Assembly: GCF_025717675.1 (NCBI RefSeq)
Contig: NZ_JAJIRT010000001.1
Span: forward strand, 1-64,000
Length of the DNA: 64,000 nucleotides
Direction: 5' to 3'
DNA from: Paucibacter sp. DJ2R-2
GTDB lineage: Bacteria; Pseudomonadota; Gammaproteobacteria; Burkholderiales; Burkholderiaceae_C
The notes below the pieces were generated by a model that was not told the origin of the DNA, did no database searches, and saw only the letters and a list, made by a program, of their open reading frames with translations. Below, in pieces: positions 17,741 through 27,110 of the stretch (positions within the stretch are counted from its first letter, which is position 1; the number at the start of each line of letters is the position of its first letter). The position numbers and the translations under genes are program-made.

Positions 17741-18934
17741 TCACTTGCGCGCGGCCAGAACTTCAGCCGGTTGCACTGCCTGACCGGTCTTGTTGGACCA
17801 GCTGTTCTTGGTGTAGGTGATCACGGCAGCGATCTCGGTGTCGCTCAACTGCTTCCAAGCCGGCATGGTTCCGTTGTTCTGGCCATTCAGCAAAACCTTG
17901 ACCTGAGCCAACTTGTCTTCCGACAGCACCACCGGCGAGCCGACCAAAGCCTTGATCGGGCCGGCGCCGGAACCGTCAGCCTTGTGGCAGGCCGCGCAGT
18001 TGGCGTTGTAGACCTTCTCGCCGCGCGCCACCAGGGCCGGCAATTCCCAAACCTTGCTCGGATCGTCAGCCTTGGCCGCCATTTCCTTCTTCTTGCCGTC
18101 CACCCACTTGGAGTAGTCCTCGGCCGACACCACCTTCACGTGGATGGGCATGTAGGCGTGTTCCTTGCCACACAACTCAGCGCACTGACCGTAGAAGTCA
18201 CCGATCTTCTCTGCCTTGAACCAGGTGTCACGCACGAAACCGGGAATGGCATCTTGCTTGACGCCGAATGCCGGCACCATCCAGGCGTGGATCACGTCAT
18301 TGGCGGTGGTGATGATGCGCACCTTCTTGTTGACGGGCACGACCAGCGGGTTGTCCACCTTGAGCAGGTAGTTGTCGCCTTCGGGCTTGCCTGCATCCGA
18401 CATGGCGCGCTGCGCCGCATCCAGAGTGGCCAGGAAACCGATGCCCTCGCCTTCACCCTTCAGGTAGTCGTAACCCCATTTCCACTGGTAACCCGTGGCC
18501 TTGATGGTCAGGTCGGCATTGGTGGTGTCCTTCATGGCTACCACCACCTTGGTGGCCGGCAGAGCCATCAGGATGACGATGATGAAGGGCACGACGGTCC
18601 AGGCGATTTCAACTTTCACGCTCTCGTGGAAGTTGGCCGACACCGCACCCTTGGACTTGCGGTGCTTGAAGATGGAATAGAACATCACGCCGAACACAGC
18701 CACAAAAATGGCCAGGCAGATGATGAGCATGAAGTTATGCAGCCACATCTGGTCGGCCGCAATGCGGGTGACCGGAGGGTGCAGATTGAGCTGATTGACG
18801 GCGGGGCCACCCGGCAGATCTTGGACCGCCTGGGCCGCCAGGGCCGAATGGGCCGCCAGCGTCGCGCCGGCCGCCAGGGCCACCTGTGCCAAGCGGCGCG
18901 CGGCCTGATGCACTCGTGTGTTCATCATCATCAT
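17741..18934 (-). CDS. ctaC: Cytochrome c oxidase subunit II with fused cytochrome c domain
   Basis: A 397-aa caa3-style subunit II. A signal peptide is followed by two membrane helices, a cupredoxin domain and a C-terminal cytochrome c. The CuA ligands are C251, E253, C255, H259 and M262 in CAELCGKEHAYM. The heme c motif CAACH is at residues 313-317, with a methionine in the NGTMPAWKQL region as likely axial ligand. The ATG at 18934 has AAGAG eight bases upstream; a GTG at 18943 is also in frame. The fused heme lets the oxidase take electrons directly. It is the first gene of the oxidase operon. Confidence 0.96.
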   Translation of the reverse strand: MMMMNTRVHQAARRLAQVALAAGATLAAHSALAAQAVQDLPGGPAVNQLNLHPPVTRIAADQMWLHNFMLIICLAIFVAVFGVMFYSIFKHRKSKGAVSANFHESVKVEIAWTVVPFIIVILMALPATKVVVAMKDTTNADLTIKATGYQWKWGYDYLKGEGEGIGFLATLDAAQRAMSDAGKPEGDNYLLKVDNPLVVPVNKKVRIITTANDVIHAWMVPAFGVKQDAIPGFVRDTWFKAEKIGDFYGQCAELCGKEHAYMPIHVKVVSAEDYSKWVDGKKKEMAAKADDPSKVWELPALVARGEKVYNANCAACHKADGSGAGPIKALVGSPVVLSEDKLAQVKVLLNGQNNGTMPAWKQLSDTEIAAVITYTKNSWSNKTGQAVQPAEVLAARK

Positions 18935-19149
18935 GGTCGTCACTCTTGTTTCAAATTCGTCTCATGAGAGCCCTGGCATGAACCCGCTTCACTGCCCGGC
19001 TTGCCCAACGATGCGACCACTACAGCGCTTGTTTTTGAGGCTTATCAAAGACGCTGGCAAGGCCTGACCCTAAAGTCACAGGGCATGCATTTTGGCTAAA
19101 CGGCAATTTTAGCCTACGACTCCCCCCGCTCACTGTCTCTTTAGGCGCA
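18935..19149. other. Intergenic region in front of the ctaC operon
   Basis: These 215 bases separate the methyltransferase stop from the ctaC start and must hold the oxidase operon promoter if there is one. The only structure I see is a perfect 7-bp inverted repeat GGCTAAA/TTTAGCC with a 7-base spacer at 19094-19114. It lacks a T-run and could be an operator or a weak terminator for the methyltransferase gene. I cannot assign a convincing -35/-10 pair. Confidence 0.5.
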
Positions 19150-20094
19150 TCAAGCGCCGGATCGGCGCACCATCGCGCGCATCTGCTCCAAAGACAGGCT
19201 TGTTTCAGGGCTTACCCGCACCTTTGGCATTGCCTTGAAGGCATGGCCGTAGACAATTTCAAGGCTCAGATGCAGGCGGCCGTCAGGTCGGCGCAAGGTT
19301 TCCAAGGCCTCCAGCAGCTTGCGGTGCCAGGTCTTGCCTCGACAGCCCGCGAACCGATCCGGCGCGACATTGCCGCCAAGCAGGCGCAGATCCCTGAGTA
19401 AGTCCGCCGGCTGCGCCCAGGTCAGCTGAATGCGCTCCTGGTCCATGACTGGATCGGCAAAGCCGGCGGCGACCAGGAGATCACCGATATCGTGCATGTC
19501 CCACCAGTCCGGCCCCGGGCGACCCCAAGCCAGACGAGCGAACAAAGGCCGTAACTCGACCAGACTGTCGGGACCGAAGCAGGAAAACATCAGGAAGCCG
19601 TCGACCTGCAAAGCCGAATGCCAGGCCGCCAGCGTGGCCGGCGGATCCGGCATGGTGTGCAAGGCCAGATTGGCCCAGACCAACCCAAACTGACCGTGGC
19701 CGGCCAGTTCCTCTGGAGCCAGTACCTGCAAGGCGGGCGCACGGCCAAGCGCCGATTGCCACCATGAAGTCTTGTGCAGCGCGCGTGCGCGCAGCTGCAA
19801 GTCCAGCGTGGGCTCGACATCGGCATGTTCGGCCTGCGGATAAGCCAGACGCAAGGCCTCGCTGCCGCCACCGAGCAGACCCGACCATTGCAGAACTCGC
19901 GCCGGCTGCAGCTTGATGATGGCCAGCCGCTCGGCCATGCGCTTCGCCACCTCCAGGCTCAACCATGATGCCTGCCCATGCGCGGCCAAGCGCCGCGCAT
20001 GCCGCTGCAGAGCGATGGGATCAAGTTGCTGGGGCCGCGGCAGCTGGGGCGCGGGGGACGCGTCGGTCCTAGGGGGAGACAAGGGTTCGGCCAT
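19150..20094 (-). CDS. BioC-like SAM-dependent methyltransferase
   Basis: A 314-aa protein with the BioC-type methyltransferase layout. The region LAGHGQFGLVWANLALHTMPDPPATLAAWHSALQVDGFLMFSCFGPDSLVELRPLF matches the BioC post-motif pattern well. SAM motif I is poor, reading VLQWSGLLGGGSEAL where family members have a DLGCGTG-like loop, so SAM binding may be altered. A Pro-rich leader of about 25 residues precedes the domain. BioC O-methylates malonyl-ACP in biotin synthesis, but no other bio gene is nearby, so the substrate is uncertain. It is divergent from the comF-like gene. Confidence 0.72.
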   Translation of the reverse strand: MAEPLSPPRTDASPAPQLPRPQQLDPIALQRHARRLAAHGQASWLSLEVAKRMAERLAIIKLQPARVLQWSGLLGGGSEALRLAYPQAEHADVEPTLDLQLRARALHKTSWWQSALGRAPALQVLAPEELAGHGQFGLVWANLALHTMPDPPATLAAWHSALQVDGFLMFSCFGPDSLVELRPLFARLAWGRPGPDWWDMHDIGDLLVAAGFADPVMDQERIQLTWAQPADLLRDLRLLGGNVAPDRFAGCRGKTWHRKLLEALETLRRPDGRLHLSLEIVYGHAFKAMPKVRVSPETSLSLEQMRAMVRRSGA

Positions 20095-20117
20095 GGGCCG
20101 GCAGTATATTGAGCGCC

Positions 20118-20873
20118 ATGCTGACCCGGCGCCTCGCTCCCGTCAAACCCGCTTTTGTCGAGCGGGTGTTGATGCGCTGCCCGGGGCAATGCGCGGTCTG
20201 CCGGGCCTGGTCACGGCAGCAAGTCTGCAGCGAATGCTTACAGCGCTATGCCCGGCCGGTGCCACGTTGCTGGACCTGTGCGGCACGCTTGCCACCTGCC
20301 CTGGCCGGGCGCCGCGAGGCCAAATGTGGCAGTTGCTTGCGCGAAGCGCCACCCCTGGACCGCAGCATCGCCGCGCTCGACTACAGCTTCCCTTGGGACG
20401 GACTGCTCCAGCACTACAAGTTTCACCAGGCGATCGAACTGCGCGAAACTTTGCTGGATCGCCTGAACCAGGCCCTCAATATCGCCGAAGCGGAAGCACC
20501 GGACCTGCTGCTGCCCGTTCCATTGTCGCCACGCCGCCTGCGTGAGCGTGGCTATAACCAGAGCTTCGAACTGGCCCGGACCCTGGCTCGACGGCGCAAG
20601 CTGATCTGTGAACCCGAACTGCTGCTGCGCGTGCGCAGCACGGCACAGCAGGCCCAGCTACCTCTCAAGGAAAGGGGTCAGAATGTGAAGCAGGCCTTCG
20701 CCCTTGAGCCCGGGCGGATTGGCGAGCTGCGCGGCTGTCATGTCGTCGTGCTCGATGATGTCATGACCAGCGGCGCCACCCTGTTCGAAATCGCCCGGGT
20801 GCTGCGCCAAGCCGGCGCCCTCAATGTGCAGGCCTGGGTGGTCGCCCGCACGCCCGACACCGCGCTGGACTAA
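20118..20873 (+). CDS. ComF family phosphoribosyltransferase-like protein
   Basis: A 251-aa ComF-type protein. The N-terminal zinc-finger region has paired cysteines (CPGQCAVC, VCSECLQRY, CWTCAARL, CGSCLREAP). The C-terminal phosphoribosyltransferase domain has YNQSFELARTLARRRKL and the PRPP motif VVVLDDVMTSGATL. In naturally competent bacteria ComF is needed for DNA uptake or processing, and homologues are also found in non-competent species. The ATG at 20118 is preferred to a TTG at 20109. It stands between the divergent methyltransferase gene and trmL. Confidence 0.92.
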   Translation: MLTRRLAPVKPAFVERVLMRCPGQCAVCRAWSRQQVCSECLQRYARPVPRCWTCAARLPPALAGRREAKCGSCLREAPPLDRSIAALDYSFPWDGLLQHYKFHQAIELRETLLDRLNQALNIAEAEAPDLLLPVPLSPRRLRERGYNQSFELARTLARRRKLICEPELLLRVRSTAQQAQLPLKERGQNVKQAFALEPGRIGELRGCHVVVLDDVMTSGATLFEIARVLRQAGALNVQAWVVARTPDTALD

Positions 20874-20924
20874 GCCCTGTCCTCCCCTCTTCTTTTTCGC
20901 TCGGCGCAAGCGCCGTACTCAGCC

Positions 20925-21398
20925 ATGTTCCATATCGTTCTGGTCCAACCGGAAATCCCACCCAATACCGGCAACGTCATCCGTCTGGCCGCCAACACCG
21001 GCTGCAGCCTCCACCTGATCGAGCCCCTGGGCTTCTCCATGGAGGACCGCCTGCTGCAACGCGCCGGGCTCGACTATCACGAGTACACGGCCGTGCTGCG
21101 CCATCGCGACTGGGCCAGCTTCCTGGCCACTGCGCAACCAGCGCCGGAGCGCCTGTTCGCCTTCACCACCAAGGGCAGTCGCCCTTTGGCAGACATCCGC
21201 TGGCAAGCGGGTGACTTCCTGGTCTTCGGCTCGGAAACCGCGGGCCTGGCGCCCGAGCTGCGCGAACAGTTCCCCGAGCCACAACGGGTGCGACTGCCCA
21301 TGCGCCCCGGGCAGCGCAGCCTCAACCTGAGCAATAGCGTGGCCGTGGCCGTGTTCGAGGCCTGGCGACAGAACGGCTACGAGGGCAGCGCTCCCTGA
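20925..21398 (+). CDS. trmL: tRNA (cytidine/uridine-34 2'-O)-methyltransferase TrmL
   Basis: A 157-aa SPOUT-class enzyme that 2'-O-methylates the wobble base of certain leucine tRNAs. The start [33 protein letters not shown] and the knot region [10 protein letters not shown], then [26 protein letters not shown], are typical. The length is that of the minimal TrmL family. It follows comF by 51 bases on the same strand and converges on the TctC gene with only three bases between stop codons. Confidence 0.95.
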   Translation: MFHIVLVQPEIPPNTGNVIRLAANTGCSLHLIEPLGFSMEDRLLQRAGLDYHEYTAVLRHRDWASFLATAQPAPERLFAFTTKGSRPLADIRWQAGDFLVFGSETAGLAPELREQFPEPQRVRLPMRPGQRSLNLSNSVAVAVFEAWRQNGYEGSAP

Positions 21399-21401
21399 GG
21401 C

Positions 21402-22397
21402 TCAATCGCCGCGTACGCCTGCGGCCTTGATCACCTGAGCCCAGTGCTGGCGGTCGGAGCGCATCAGATTGAGCGCGCCTTCGGGCGCCGTACCCTGGGC
21501 ACTGAAGTACAGGCCCAGAAGTTTGTTGCGGAAGGACTCGCTGCGACAGATGCGCAGCAACTCGGCCGACAGGCGCTCGACAACGGCATTCGGCGTGCGC
21601 GCCGGCGCCATCAAGGCCTGCCAGGAAATGGCCTCAAAGCCGGGGTAGCCCAGTTCGACCAAGGTCGGCAGCTCCGGCAATGACGCCACCCGCCCCAGGC
21701 TGCTGACGGCCAGCGCCTGCAGCTTGCCGGCACGCACCTGCGCCATGGCAAGACCTGGCACCATGAAGGCCGCCTGCAACTCGCCGCTGAGCAAGGCATT
21801 GAGCACCTGCGGAAAGCCAGCATAGGGCACATGGGTCATGGCCAAACCGCTGCGCGCCTTGAACGACTCCATGGCCAAGTGCGAGGCACTGCCATTGCCG
21901 ACGCTGCCGTAATTCCAGGCGCCGCGCTGGGCTCGGGCCTGACGAACAAAATCAGCGCAATCGCGTGCGGCCACGCCGGCACCCAGCACCAGCATATTGG
22001 GTGAGCTGGCAACCAGGCCGATGGGCCGCAGATCGCGCAGCGGGTCGTACGGCAGCTTGGGGTTGAGCAGGGGCGCCGTGACCAGAGGCCCCTGGATGGT
22101 CAGCAGCAAGGTGTAGCCATCGGCTGCGGCCTGGGCGGCCAAGCCGGTACCGATATTGCCGCCGGCACCGGGTCGGTTGTCGATGAGCACGACTTGCCCA
22201 AGGGCCGCCGCCAGCGGCTCGGCCAGCCAGCGGGCCACCAGGTCGGGCGAGCTGCCGGCGGGAAAGGGCACGATGAGCTTGATCGGCCGGGCCGCTGGCC
22301 AGACCGGGTCAGCCGCCGAGGCGGCCTTTGAACCAAACAAGCTGGCTAAGGCCAGCAGCAAGCGTCGGCGCGAGTTGAGATTCAGGCTGGCGGCCAT
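21402..22397 (-). CDS. Bug/TctC family periplasmic solute-binding protein
   Basis: A 331-aa protein of the extracytoplasmic receptor family expanded in Burkholderiales (tripartite tricarboxylate transporter type). The N-terminus has a twin-arginine-like NSRRRLLLALASLFGSKAASAA leader. The mature domain opens with WPAARPIKLIVPFPAGSSPDLVARWLAEPL and contains IDNRPGAGGNIGTGLAAQA, the ligand-loop signature. No TctA/TctB membrane genes are adjacent, as is common for orphan Bug receptors. It begins three bases after gpsA and may be co-transcribed with it. The ligand is unknown. Confidence 0.92.
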   Translation of the reverse strand: MAASLNLNSRRRLLLALASLFGSKAASAADPVWPAARPIKLIVPFPAGSSPDLVARWLAEPLAAALGQVVLIDNRPGAGGNIGTGLAAQAAADGYTLLLTIQGPLVTAPLLNPKLPYDPLRDLRPIGLVASSPNMLVLGAGVAARDCADFVRQARAQRGAWNYGSVGNGSASHLAMESFKARSGLAMTHVPYAGFPQVLNALLSGELQAAFMVPGLAMAQVRAGKLQALAVSSLGRVASLPELPTLVELGYPGFEAISWQALMAPARTPNAVVERLSAELLRICRSESFRNKLLGLYFSAQGTAPEGALNLMRSDRQHWAQVIKAAGVRGD

Positions 22398-22400
22398 CGC

Positions 22401-23429
22401 TCAGTGCTCGGCCCTGGCCTCGCGGCCCATCAGCAGGTCCACCGCATCGACGGGACTCAGACGCCCTTCCAGAACCGCCACCACCGCCTCGGTGATGGGC
22501 ATGTCCACACCCTTGGCGCGGGCGCGAGCCAGCACCGTTGGCGCGCTGTAAACACCCTCAGCCACATGCCCGAGATCACGCAGGATCTGCGCCAGCGGCA
22601 GGCCATCGGCCAACAGCAGGCCGACCCGGCGGTTGCGCGACAGATCGCCGGTGGCGGTGAGCACCAGATCACCCATGCCCGACAAGCCCATGAAGGTCTC
22701 GCCGCGCGCCCCCAGCGCCAAGCCCAGACGCAGCATTTCGGCCAGGCCACGGGTGATCAGGGCCGCGCGGGCATTGAGCCCGGGGGCATCGAGCAATTGG
22801 CCGCTCGCCTCGGCGCGCAAGCGCAGGCCATCAGCCGCACCGACGGCAATCGCCATCACGTTCTTGACCGCGCCGCCGACCTCGACGCCGACCGGATCGA
22901 CCGAGGTGTAGACGCGCAGGCGCTCGCTGTGGAAGGCCGCGACAGCCGCCTGGGCCAGAGCCTCGTCCTCGCTGGCGGCCACCAGCGCGGTCGGCTGACC
23001 CGCCGCCACTTCCTGGGCAAAGCTGGGCCCGGACAGAATGCCGACGCGCAGGCGCGGCTGTACGGCGCGGGCAATCTCATGGCCGAGCAAACCGGTGCCG
23101 GCCTCAAACCCTTTGCACAGCCAGAGCACCTGAGCACCGTCGGGCAGCGAAGCCAGCATGGCGCGCAAGCCGGCCATGGGCGTGGCGACCACGACCAGCC
23201 CCGGCGCTTCGCCGTCGCAGGCGTGGGCCACGGCGCGCGCCAGATCGGCCTCCAATTGCAAGGCGTCCGGCAACCGAGTGTCCGGCAGATAGGCCCGGTT
23301 GCGGCGCTCGGCCTGCATGGCGGCCACGGCCGCCGCATCGCGCGCCCACAACACCACCTCATGACGGGCGGCGGCCTGCACCGCCAAAGCCGTGCCCCAG
23401 GCACCGGCACCAAGAATACTGATCTTCAT
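22401..23429 (-). CDS. gpsA: Glycerol-3-phosphate dehydrogenase [NAD(P)+]
   Basis: A 342-aa enzyme reducing dihydroxyacetone phosphate to sn-glycerol-3-phosphate for phospholipid synthesis. The Rossmann motif [10 protein letters not shown] is at residues 7-16. The substrate region includes [22 protein letters not shown], the catalytic lysine segment [20 protein letters not shown], and [18 protein letters not shown] followed by [25 protein letters not shown]. It is the last of the conserved rhodanese-grxC-secB-gpsA series but is separated from secB by a terminator-like hairpin. Confidence 0.97.
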   Translation of the reverse strand: MKISILGAGAWGTALAVQAAARHEVVLWARDAAAVAAMQAERRNRAYLPDTRLPDALQLEADLARAVAHACDGEAPGLVVVATPMAGLRAMLASLPDGAQVLWLCKGFEAGTGLLGHEIARAVQPRLRVGILSGPSFAQEVAAGQPTALVAASEDEALAQAAVAAFHSERLRVYTSVDPVGVEVGGAVKNVMAIAVGAADGLRLRAEASGQLLDAPGLNARAALITRGLAEMLRLGLALGARGETFMGLSGMGDLVLTATGDLSRNRRVGLLLADGLPLAQILRDLGHVAEGVYSAPTVLARARAKGVDMPITEAVVAVLEGRLSPVDAVDLLMGREARAEH

Positions 23430-23491
23430 GGCTGCAGCTTAATCCTCAAACATGCGTTCCACACCTACTGGTGGGTTCTGCTTGAACCATG

Positions 23492-23525
23492 CAAAACGCC
23501 CCCGACCGTCGAACAGCGGGGGCGT
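23492..23525 (-). terminator. Terminator-like hairpin after secB
   Basis: On the minus strand an 8-bp perfect stem ACGCCCCC/GGGGGCGT with a 14-base loop is followed by three further Ts. It lies between the secB stop codon and the gpsA start, so it may reduce read-through into gpsA. Confidence 0.7.
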
Positions 23526-23593
23526 CGTGAATCAAAGGCAGTCGCCGCGGGCCACGGCCCCTGCGGGCGCACGGCCGAGCACCGGCCAGACGC

Positions 23594-24070
23594 TCAGTTC
23601 AGCGTCGGAGCCACGGCGGCATCGCCACCGGCGGCAGCGTCGCGCGCAGCCTGCTGAGCTTCGAACATGGCCTGGAAGTTGACTTCGGTCAGCAGCACCG
23701 GCGGGAAGCCAGCGCGGGTGCAGACGTCCGACACGACAGCGCGCAGATAGGGGTAAATCATCTGGGGGCAGACGATGCCCAGGATGCCTTCGGTCTGTTC
23801 CTGAGGCACATTGCGGATCTCGAAGATGCCGGCTTGCTTGGCCTCGATCAGGAACAAGGTCTTGTCGCCAACCTTGGTCGTGACGGTGGCAGTAACCGCC
23901 ACCTCGAAGATGCCTTCAGCCACCGGCTCGGCAGCCAGGGCCAGGTTGATATCAACCTGGGGCTGGGTCTGCTCCAGCAGGATCTGCGGCGCGTGGGGCT
24001 GTTCCAGCGACAGATCCTTCAGGTACATGCGCTGAATCTGGAAGACGGGGGTGTTGTTCTCTTCGGCCAT
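23594..24070 (-). CDS. secB: Protein-export chaperone SecB
   Basis: A 158-aa cytoplasmic tetrameric chaperone that keeps precursor proteins unfolded and hands them to SecA. Family features include [21 protein letters not shown] at the start, [31 protein letters not shown], and [35 protein letters not shown]. The C-terminal tail carries a run of Ala and Asp. It lies downstream of grxC, the usual proteobacterial order. Confidence 0.98.
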   Translation of the reverse strand: MAEENNTPVFQIQRMYLKDLSLEQPHAPQILLEQTQPQVDINLALAAEPVAEGIFEVAVTATVTTKVGDKTLFLIEAKQAGIFEIRNVPQEQTEGILGIVCPQMIYPYLRAVVSDVCTRAGFPPVLLTEVNFQAMFEAQQAARDAAAGGDAAVAPTLN

Positions 24071-24224
24071 GATGGGTTTCCAAAAAAAGTAAAGGCCCGC
24101 CAGCGTCGGTGCTGCGGGCAGCGGCGCCGATTATGGCGCAGCGAATATTTCAGTCTGTGGGGGTCTGCCCGCTCTTGAAAAGCAGCGGTCGGGCGCCAAG
24201 CCCAATCCGCCCAGTGCGGTCCGC

Positions 24225-24485
24225 TCAGGCCGCTTGCAGCAAAACCTGCAAACCACCACGTTGGTCGAGCGCGATCAGATCATCGCAACCGCCGACATGG
24301 GTGCTGCCGATGAAGATCTGCGGCACGGTACGGCGACCGGTCAGGGCCACCATGGCGTCTCGCTCGGCCGGGTTCTGATCGATACGAATTTCCTCGATCT
24401 GCTCAACACCGCGCTGCTTGAGCAAAGCCTTGGCCCGCACGCAGTAGGGACAGACCAGGGTGGTGTACATCTTGACGTGGCTCAT
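24225..24485 (-). CDS. grxC: Glutaredoxin 3
   Basis: An 86-aa monothiol/dithiol glutaredoxin with active site CPYC at residues 12-15, the cis-Pro segment GRRTVPQIFIG, and the glutathione-binding GGCDDLIAL. It reduces protein disulfides and glutathione mixed disulfides in the cytoplasm. The gene lies between the rhodanese gene and secB on the same strand, 71 bases after the rhodanese stop codon, and is probably one transcript with them. Confidence 0.97.
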   Translation of the reverse strand: MSHVKMYTTLVCPYCVRAKALLKQRGVEQIEEIRIDQNPAERDAMVALTGRRTVPQIFIGSTHVGGCDDLIALDQRGGLQVLLQAA

Positions 24486-24556
24486 GGCCCATTCCTCGAA
24501 AAACTAGGGAAGCTGACTCGGCTCAGATACTTTGACCCGACTGCCGCACGCCAAAC

Positions 24557-24967
24557 TCAGGCGGCCTTCTCGACCGGCAGATTCGCTTCACGCCAGGCGC
24601 TCAAGCCGCCGGCCAAAGGCTGTGCCTTTTCGTAGCCGAGCTTGCGCAACTGTGCCGCGGCACGGGCAGCGCGAGCACCGCTCTGGCAGACCACGACCAG
24701 GGGCAAGGTCTTGTTGCTGGGCAGGCTTTTGTGACCCTCCAGCGCCGCCAGAGGAACGTTGCGAGCACCGGCGACATGGCCGGCGGCGAATTCGGCCGGC
24801 TCGCAGACGTCGATCACCACCGCCTTCTCGCGGTTCAGCAAACGCACCGCCTCAGCCGTGTTGACGGCCGCACCTTGCGCGCCCTGAGCCACCGTGGGCC
24901 AGAGCAAAAGGCCGCCAGACGTCAGCGCGGCCAAGACCAAAATCCAGTTGTCGAGCAAGAAGTTCAA
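24557..24967 (-). CDS. Membrane-anchored rhodanese-like domain protein
   Basis: A 136-aa protein with an N-terminal membrane helix (about residues 8-24, WILVLAALTSGGLLLW) followed by one rhodanese domain. The active-site loop is CQSGAR with C94 as the sulfur-accepting cysteine, and the CH2A-like segment VIDVCEPAEFAAGHVAGARNVPL is intact. It is the first gene of the rhodanese-grxC-secB-gpsA cluster, the same arrangement as E. coli yibN-grxC-secB-gpsA. The sulfur substrate is unknown. Confidence 0.93.
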   Translation of the reverse strand: MNFLLDNWILVLAALTSGGLLLWPTVAQGAQGAAVNTAEAVRLLNREKAVVIDVCEPAEFAAGHVAGARNVPLAALEGHKSLPSNKTLPLVVVCQSGARAARAAAQLRKLGYEKAQPLAGGLSAWREANLPVEKAA

Positions 24968-25015
24968 AGGGCTGCGTCCGTGAGGCGTCCGTGAAAAGAA
25001 GACCCTGATTATAGA

Positions 25016-25046
25016 AAGCCCGCCGGTGCTCAGCAGCGGCGGGCTT
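25016..25046 (-). terminator. Terminator-like hairpin after the chemoreceptor gene
   Basis: A perfect 10-bp stem AAGCCCGCCG/CGGCGGGCTT with an 11-base loop lies 49 bases past the chemoreceptor stop codon on the minus strand. The T-run is short, so efficiency is uncertain. It also sits just upstream of the rhodanese gene. Confidence 0.6.
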
Positions 25047-25095
25047 GAAGACCCTCGTGGGCCCGGGTTGGCGGCGAGTGCGCCGCCGGGCTCAA

Positions 25096-26610
25096 TCAGC
25101 GCAGTTTGAAGGTCGCGACTGCGGCCTGCAGAGCCTGGGCTTGTTGCTCCAGGCTGCTGGCCGCCGCTGCGGCTTCTTCCACGAGCGCCGCATTTTGCTG
25201 CGTCATCTGGTCGAGCTGCACCACCGACTGGTTGACCAAGCCGATGCCTTGGCTTTGCTCACCCGAGGCGGCTGTGACCTCACCGATGATGTCCGACACC
25301 CGCTGCACGCTGGCCACGATCTCGGTCATGGTGGCACCGGCATCGCGCACCAAGCGGCTGCCCGACTCAACCCGGTCGACACTGGCGCCGATCAAGGACT
25401 TGATCTCCTTGGCCGCTTCGGCCGAGCGCTGCGCCAGGGAGCGCACTTCGCTGGCCACCACGGCAAAGCCACGGCCTTGCTCGCCGGCACGCGCCGCTTC
25501 CACGGCCGCATTCAGCGCCAGGATATTGGTCTGAAAGGCGATGCCATCGATGACGCCGATGATGTCGTTGATCTTCTTGGAGCTGGTGTTGATCTCTTCC
25601 ATGGTGGAGACCACTTGGCTGACCACCTCACCACCCTTGCGTGCCACCGTGGCAGCGGAACCCGCCAGCTGGTTGGCCTGGGCGGCCGCATCGGCGCTCT
25701 GCCGCACGGTATCGGTCAGGGTCTGCATATTGCCCGAGGTCTGTTCCAGCGACGTCGCCTGCTTCTCGGTGCGCACCGAGAGGTCATGGTTGCCGACCGC
25801 GATTTCACGCGAGGCCACCGACATCGAGTCCGTGCCCATGCGCACATCGCTGACGATGGCGGCCAAGCCTTGCGACATGGCGCGCACGGCGTCCAGCAAG
25901 CTGCCCTCAGCACCAGGCGCCACCTGGATGTCTTGCGAGAGATCGCCATCGGCCATCTGACGCATCACATCGCGGGCGTACTCGGGCTCGCCGCCGAGCT
26001 GTCTCCAGACGCTGCCGATCACCAGGAAAGAACCGACACCAAGCGACACCACCACCACCAGACCGCTGACGAAGATGGCCAGCAAGCTGGCGGACACGCC
26101 GCCCTCGGCCTTGAGCAGCCCGCTGTCGAAGCCCTCGCTGGCTTCCACGCGCGCGGCCTTGACCTCAGTTTCCAGCGCCTTCAAGGCCGATTGCATCTTG
26201 GGAATCGCACCGGCTTGATCGCCTTGCTTGATACCCAGGAACAACTCCGCCGTGTCGACCGAGGCAGCAAAGTAGGCATCAAAGCCCTTCTTCAGCTTGG
26301 CACCCGTTTCGGCCTTGCCCTCAATCTTGGCAATCGCCGTCAGGAGCTTTTGGATGCTGGCCGCGCGTTCCTTGGCCTCGTCCAGACGCTTTTTCTCGCC
26401 TTCAGCCACGGCACTTTGAATGGTGGCGCCCAAGGCTTCCAGCTGGGCGGCCAGTTGCGTCGTCGCGTCAACATACGGGTAGTGCACACTGCCGACCGCA
26501 TTGATGGCTGACGAGGTCCGGGCCGAGAAGGCCCAGACCACGGCGATGCCGATGGCGAAAATCAGTGCAGCAAACACAGGCAAGAGCCAGATTCTGGTCT
26601 TTACATTCAT
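25096..26610 (-). CDS. Methyl-accepting chemotaxis protein
   Basis: A 504-aa Tsr/Tar-type chemoreceptor. An N-terminal membrane helix (about 8-30, [20 protein letters not shown]) is followed by a four-helix-bundle-like periplasmic sensor (about 31-185), a second helix ([26 protein letters not shown]), a HAMP region ([25 protein letters not shown]), and the long cytoplasmic signalling hairpin. The hairpin tip [34 protein letters not shown] is the conserved kinase-control sequence. The ligand is unknown. It is a single gene whose partner kinase is not in this window. Confidence 0.95.
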   Translation of the reverse strand: MNVKTRIWLLPVFAALIFAIGIAVVWAFSARTSSAINAVGSVHYPYVDATTQLAAQLEALGATIQSAVAEGEKKRLDEAKERAASIQKLLTAIAKIEGKAETGAKLKKGFDAYFAASVDTAELFLGIKQGDQAGAIPKMQSALKALETEVKAARVEASEGFDSGLLKAEGGVSASLLAIFVSGLVVVVSLGVGSFLVIGSVWRQLGGEPEYARDVMRQMADGDLSQDIQVAPGAEGSLLDAVRAMSQGLAAIVSDVRMGTDSMSVASREIAVGNHDLSVRTEKQATSLEQTSGNMQTLTDTVRQSADAAAQANQLAGSAATVARKGGEVVSQVVSTMEEINTSSKKINDIIGVIDGIAFQTNILALNAAVEAARAGEQGRGFAVVASEVRSLAQRSAEAAKEIKSLIGASVDRVESGSRLVRDAGATMTEIVASVQRVSDIIGEVTAASGEQSQGIGLVNQSVVQLDQMTQQNAALVEEAAAAASSLEQQAQALQAAVATFKLR

Positions 26611-26667
26611 TCGAACCTCCAGTGCATGTGCGCCCAGCCCATCGGCGCACCAGGGTTGAGCGCGAAA

Positions 26668-27099
26668 TCAGTCTACGCTCAAGACCACCTTGACGCTGCC
26701 GTCGACGGCGGATTTCTCGATGTAGCCAATCGCATCCGGATTGGCGGCGACGAACTTCTTCACTTCGGCAGCCGAAGCCAGTTCCTTAGGCGGCGTGGCC
26801 TTGCCAGAGAACACCAGGCGCGACCAGGCAGCCTTGACCTGCGGGGCCTGCTTGCCCGTGACTTTGCTGTAGAACTGGTCGCGTGTGGCGGCACTTTCCG
26901 GCAGGTCCACGGCAGCAGCAGCAGCGCCACTGGGCAAGGTATTGGATTTGCCGAGGAAGATGTTGGAGACTTGGTCGGCCGTCATGCTGGCGGCCGCGTT
27001 CTTTGGGTTGACGATCACGGCCACCTGGGCCTGAGCCAAGGGCAAAGCGCACAAGAGCATGAGAGCTGCGCAAGCCTGGAATTGCTTGAGTTTTTTCAT
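26668..27099 (-). CDS. Small PstS-like periplasmic binding protein
   Basis: A 143-aa exported protein. A signal peptide (KKLKQFQACAALMLLCALPLAQA) is followed by a single-lobe piece resembling phosphate-binding proteins: VIVNPKNAAASMTADQVSNIFLGKSNTLPSG near the start and VAANPDAIGYIEKSAVDGSVKVVL at the end. At this length it is about half a normal PstS, like the PBP-like-2 proteins often encoded beside porins. The ATG at 27099 opens the signal peptide. It begins 11 bases after the porin gene on the same strand, so the two form an operon. The ligand is not known. Confidence 0.8.
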   Translation of the reverse strand: MKKLKQFQACAALMLLCALPLAQAQVAVIVNPKNAAASMTADQVSNIFLGKSNTLPSGAAAAAVDLPESAATRDQFYSKVTGKQAPQVKAAWSRLVFSGKATPPKELASAAEVKKFVAANPDAIGYIEKSAVDGSVKVVLSVD

Positions 27100-27110
27100 G
27101 GTCGGCTCCT

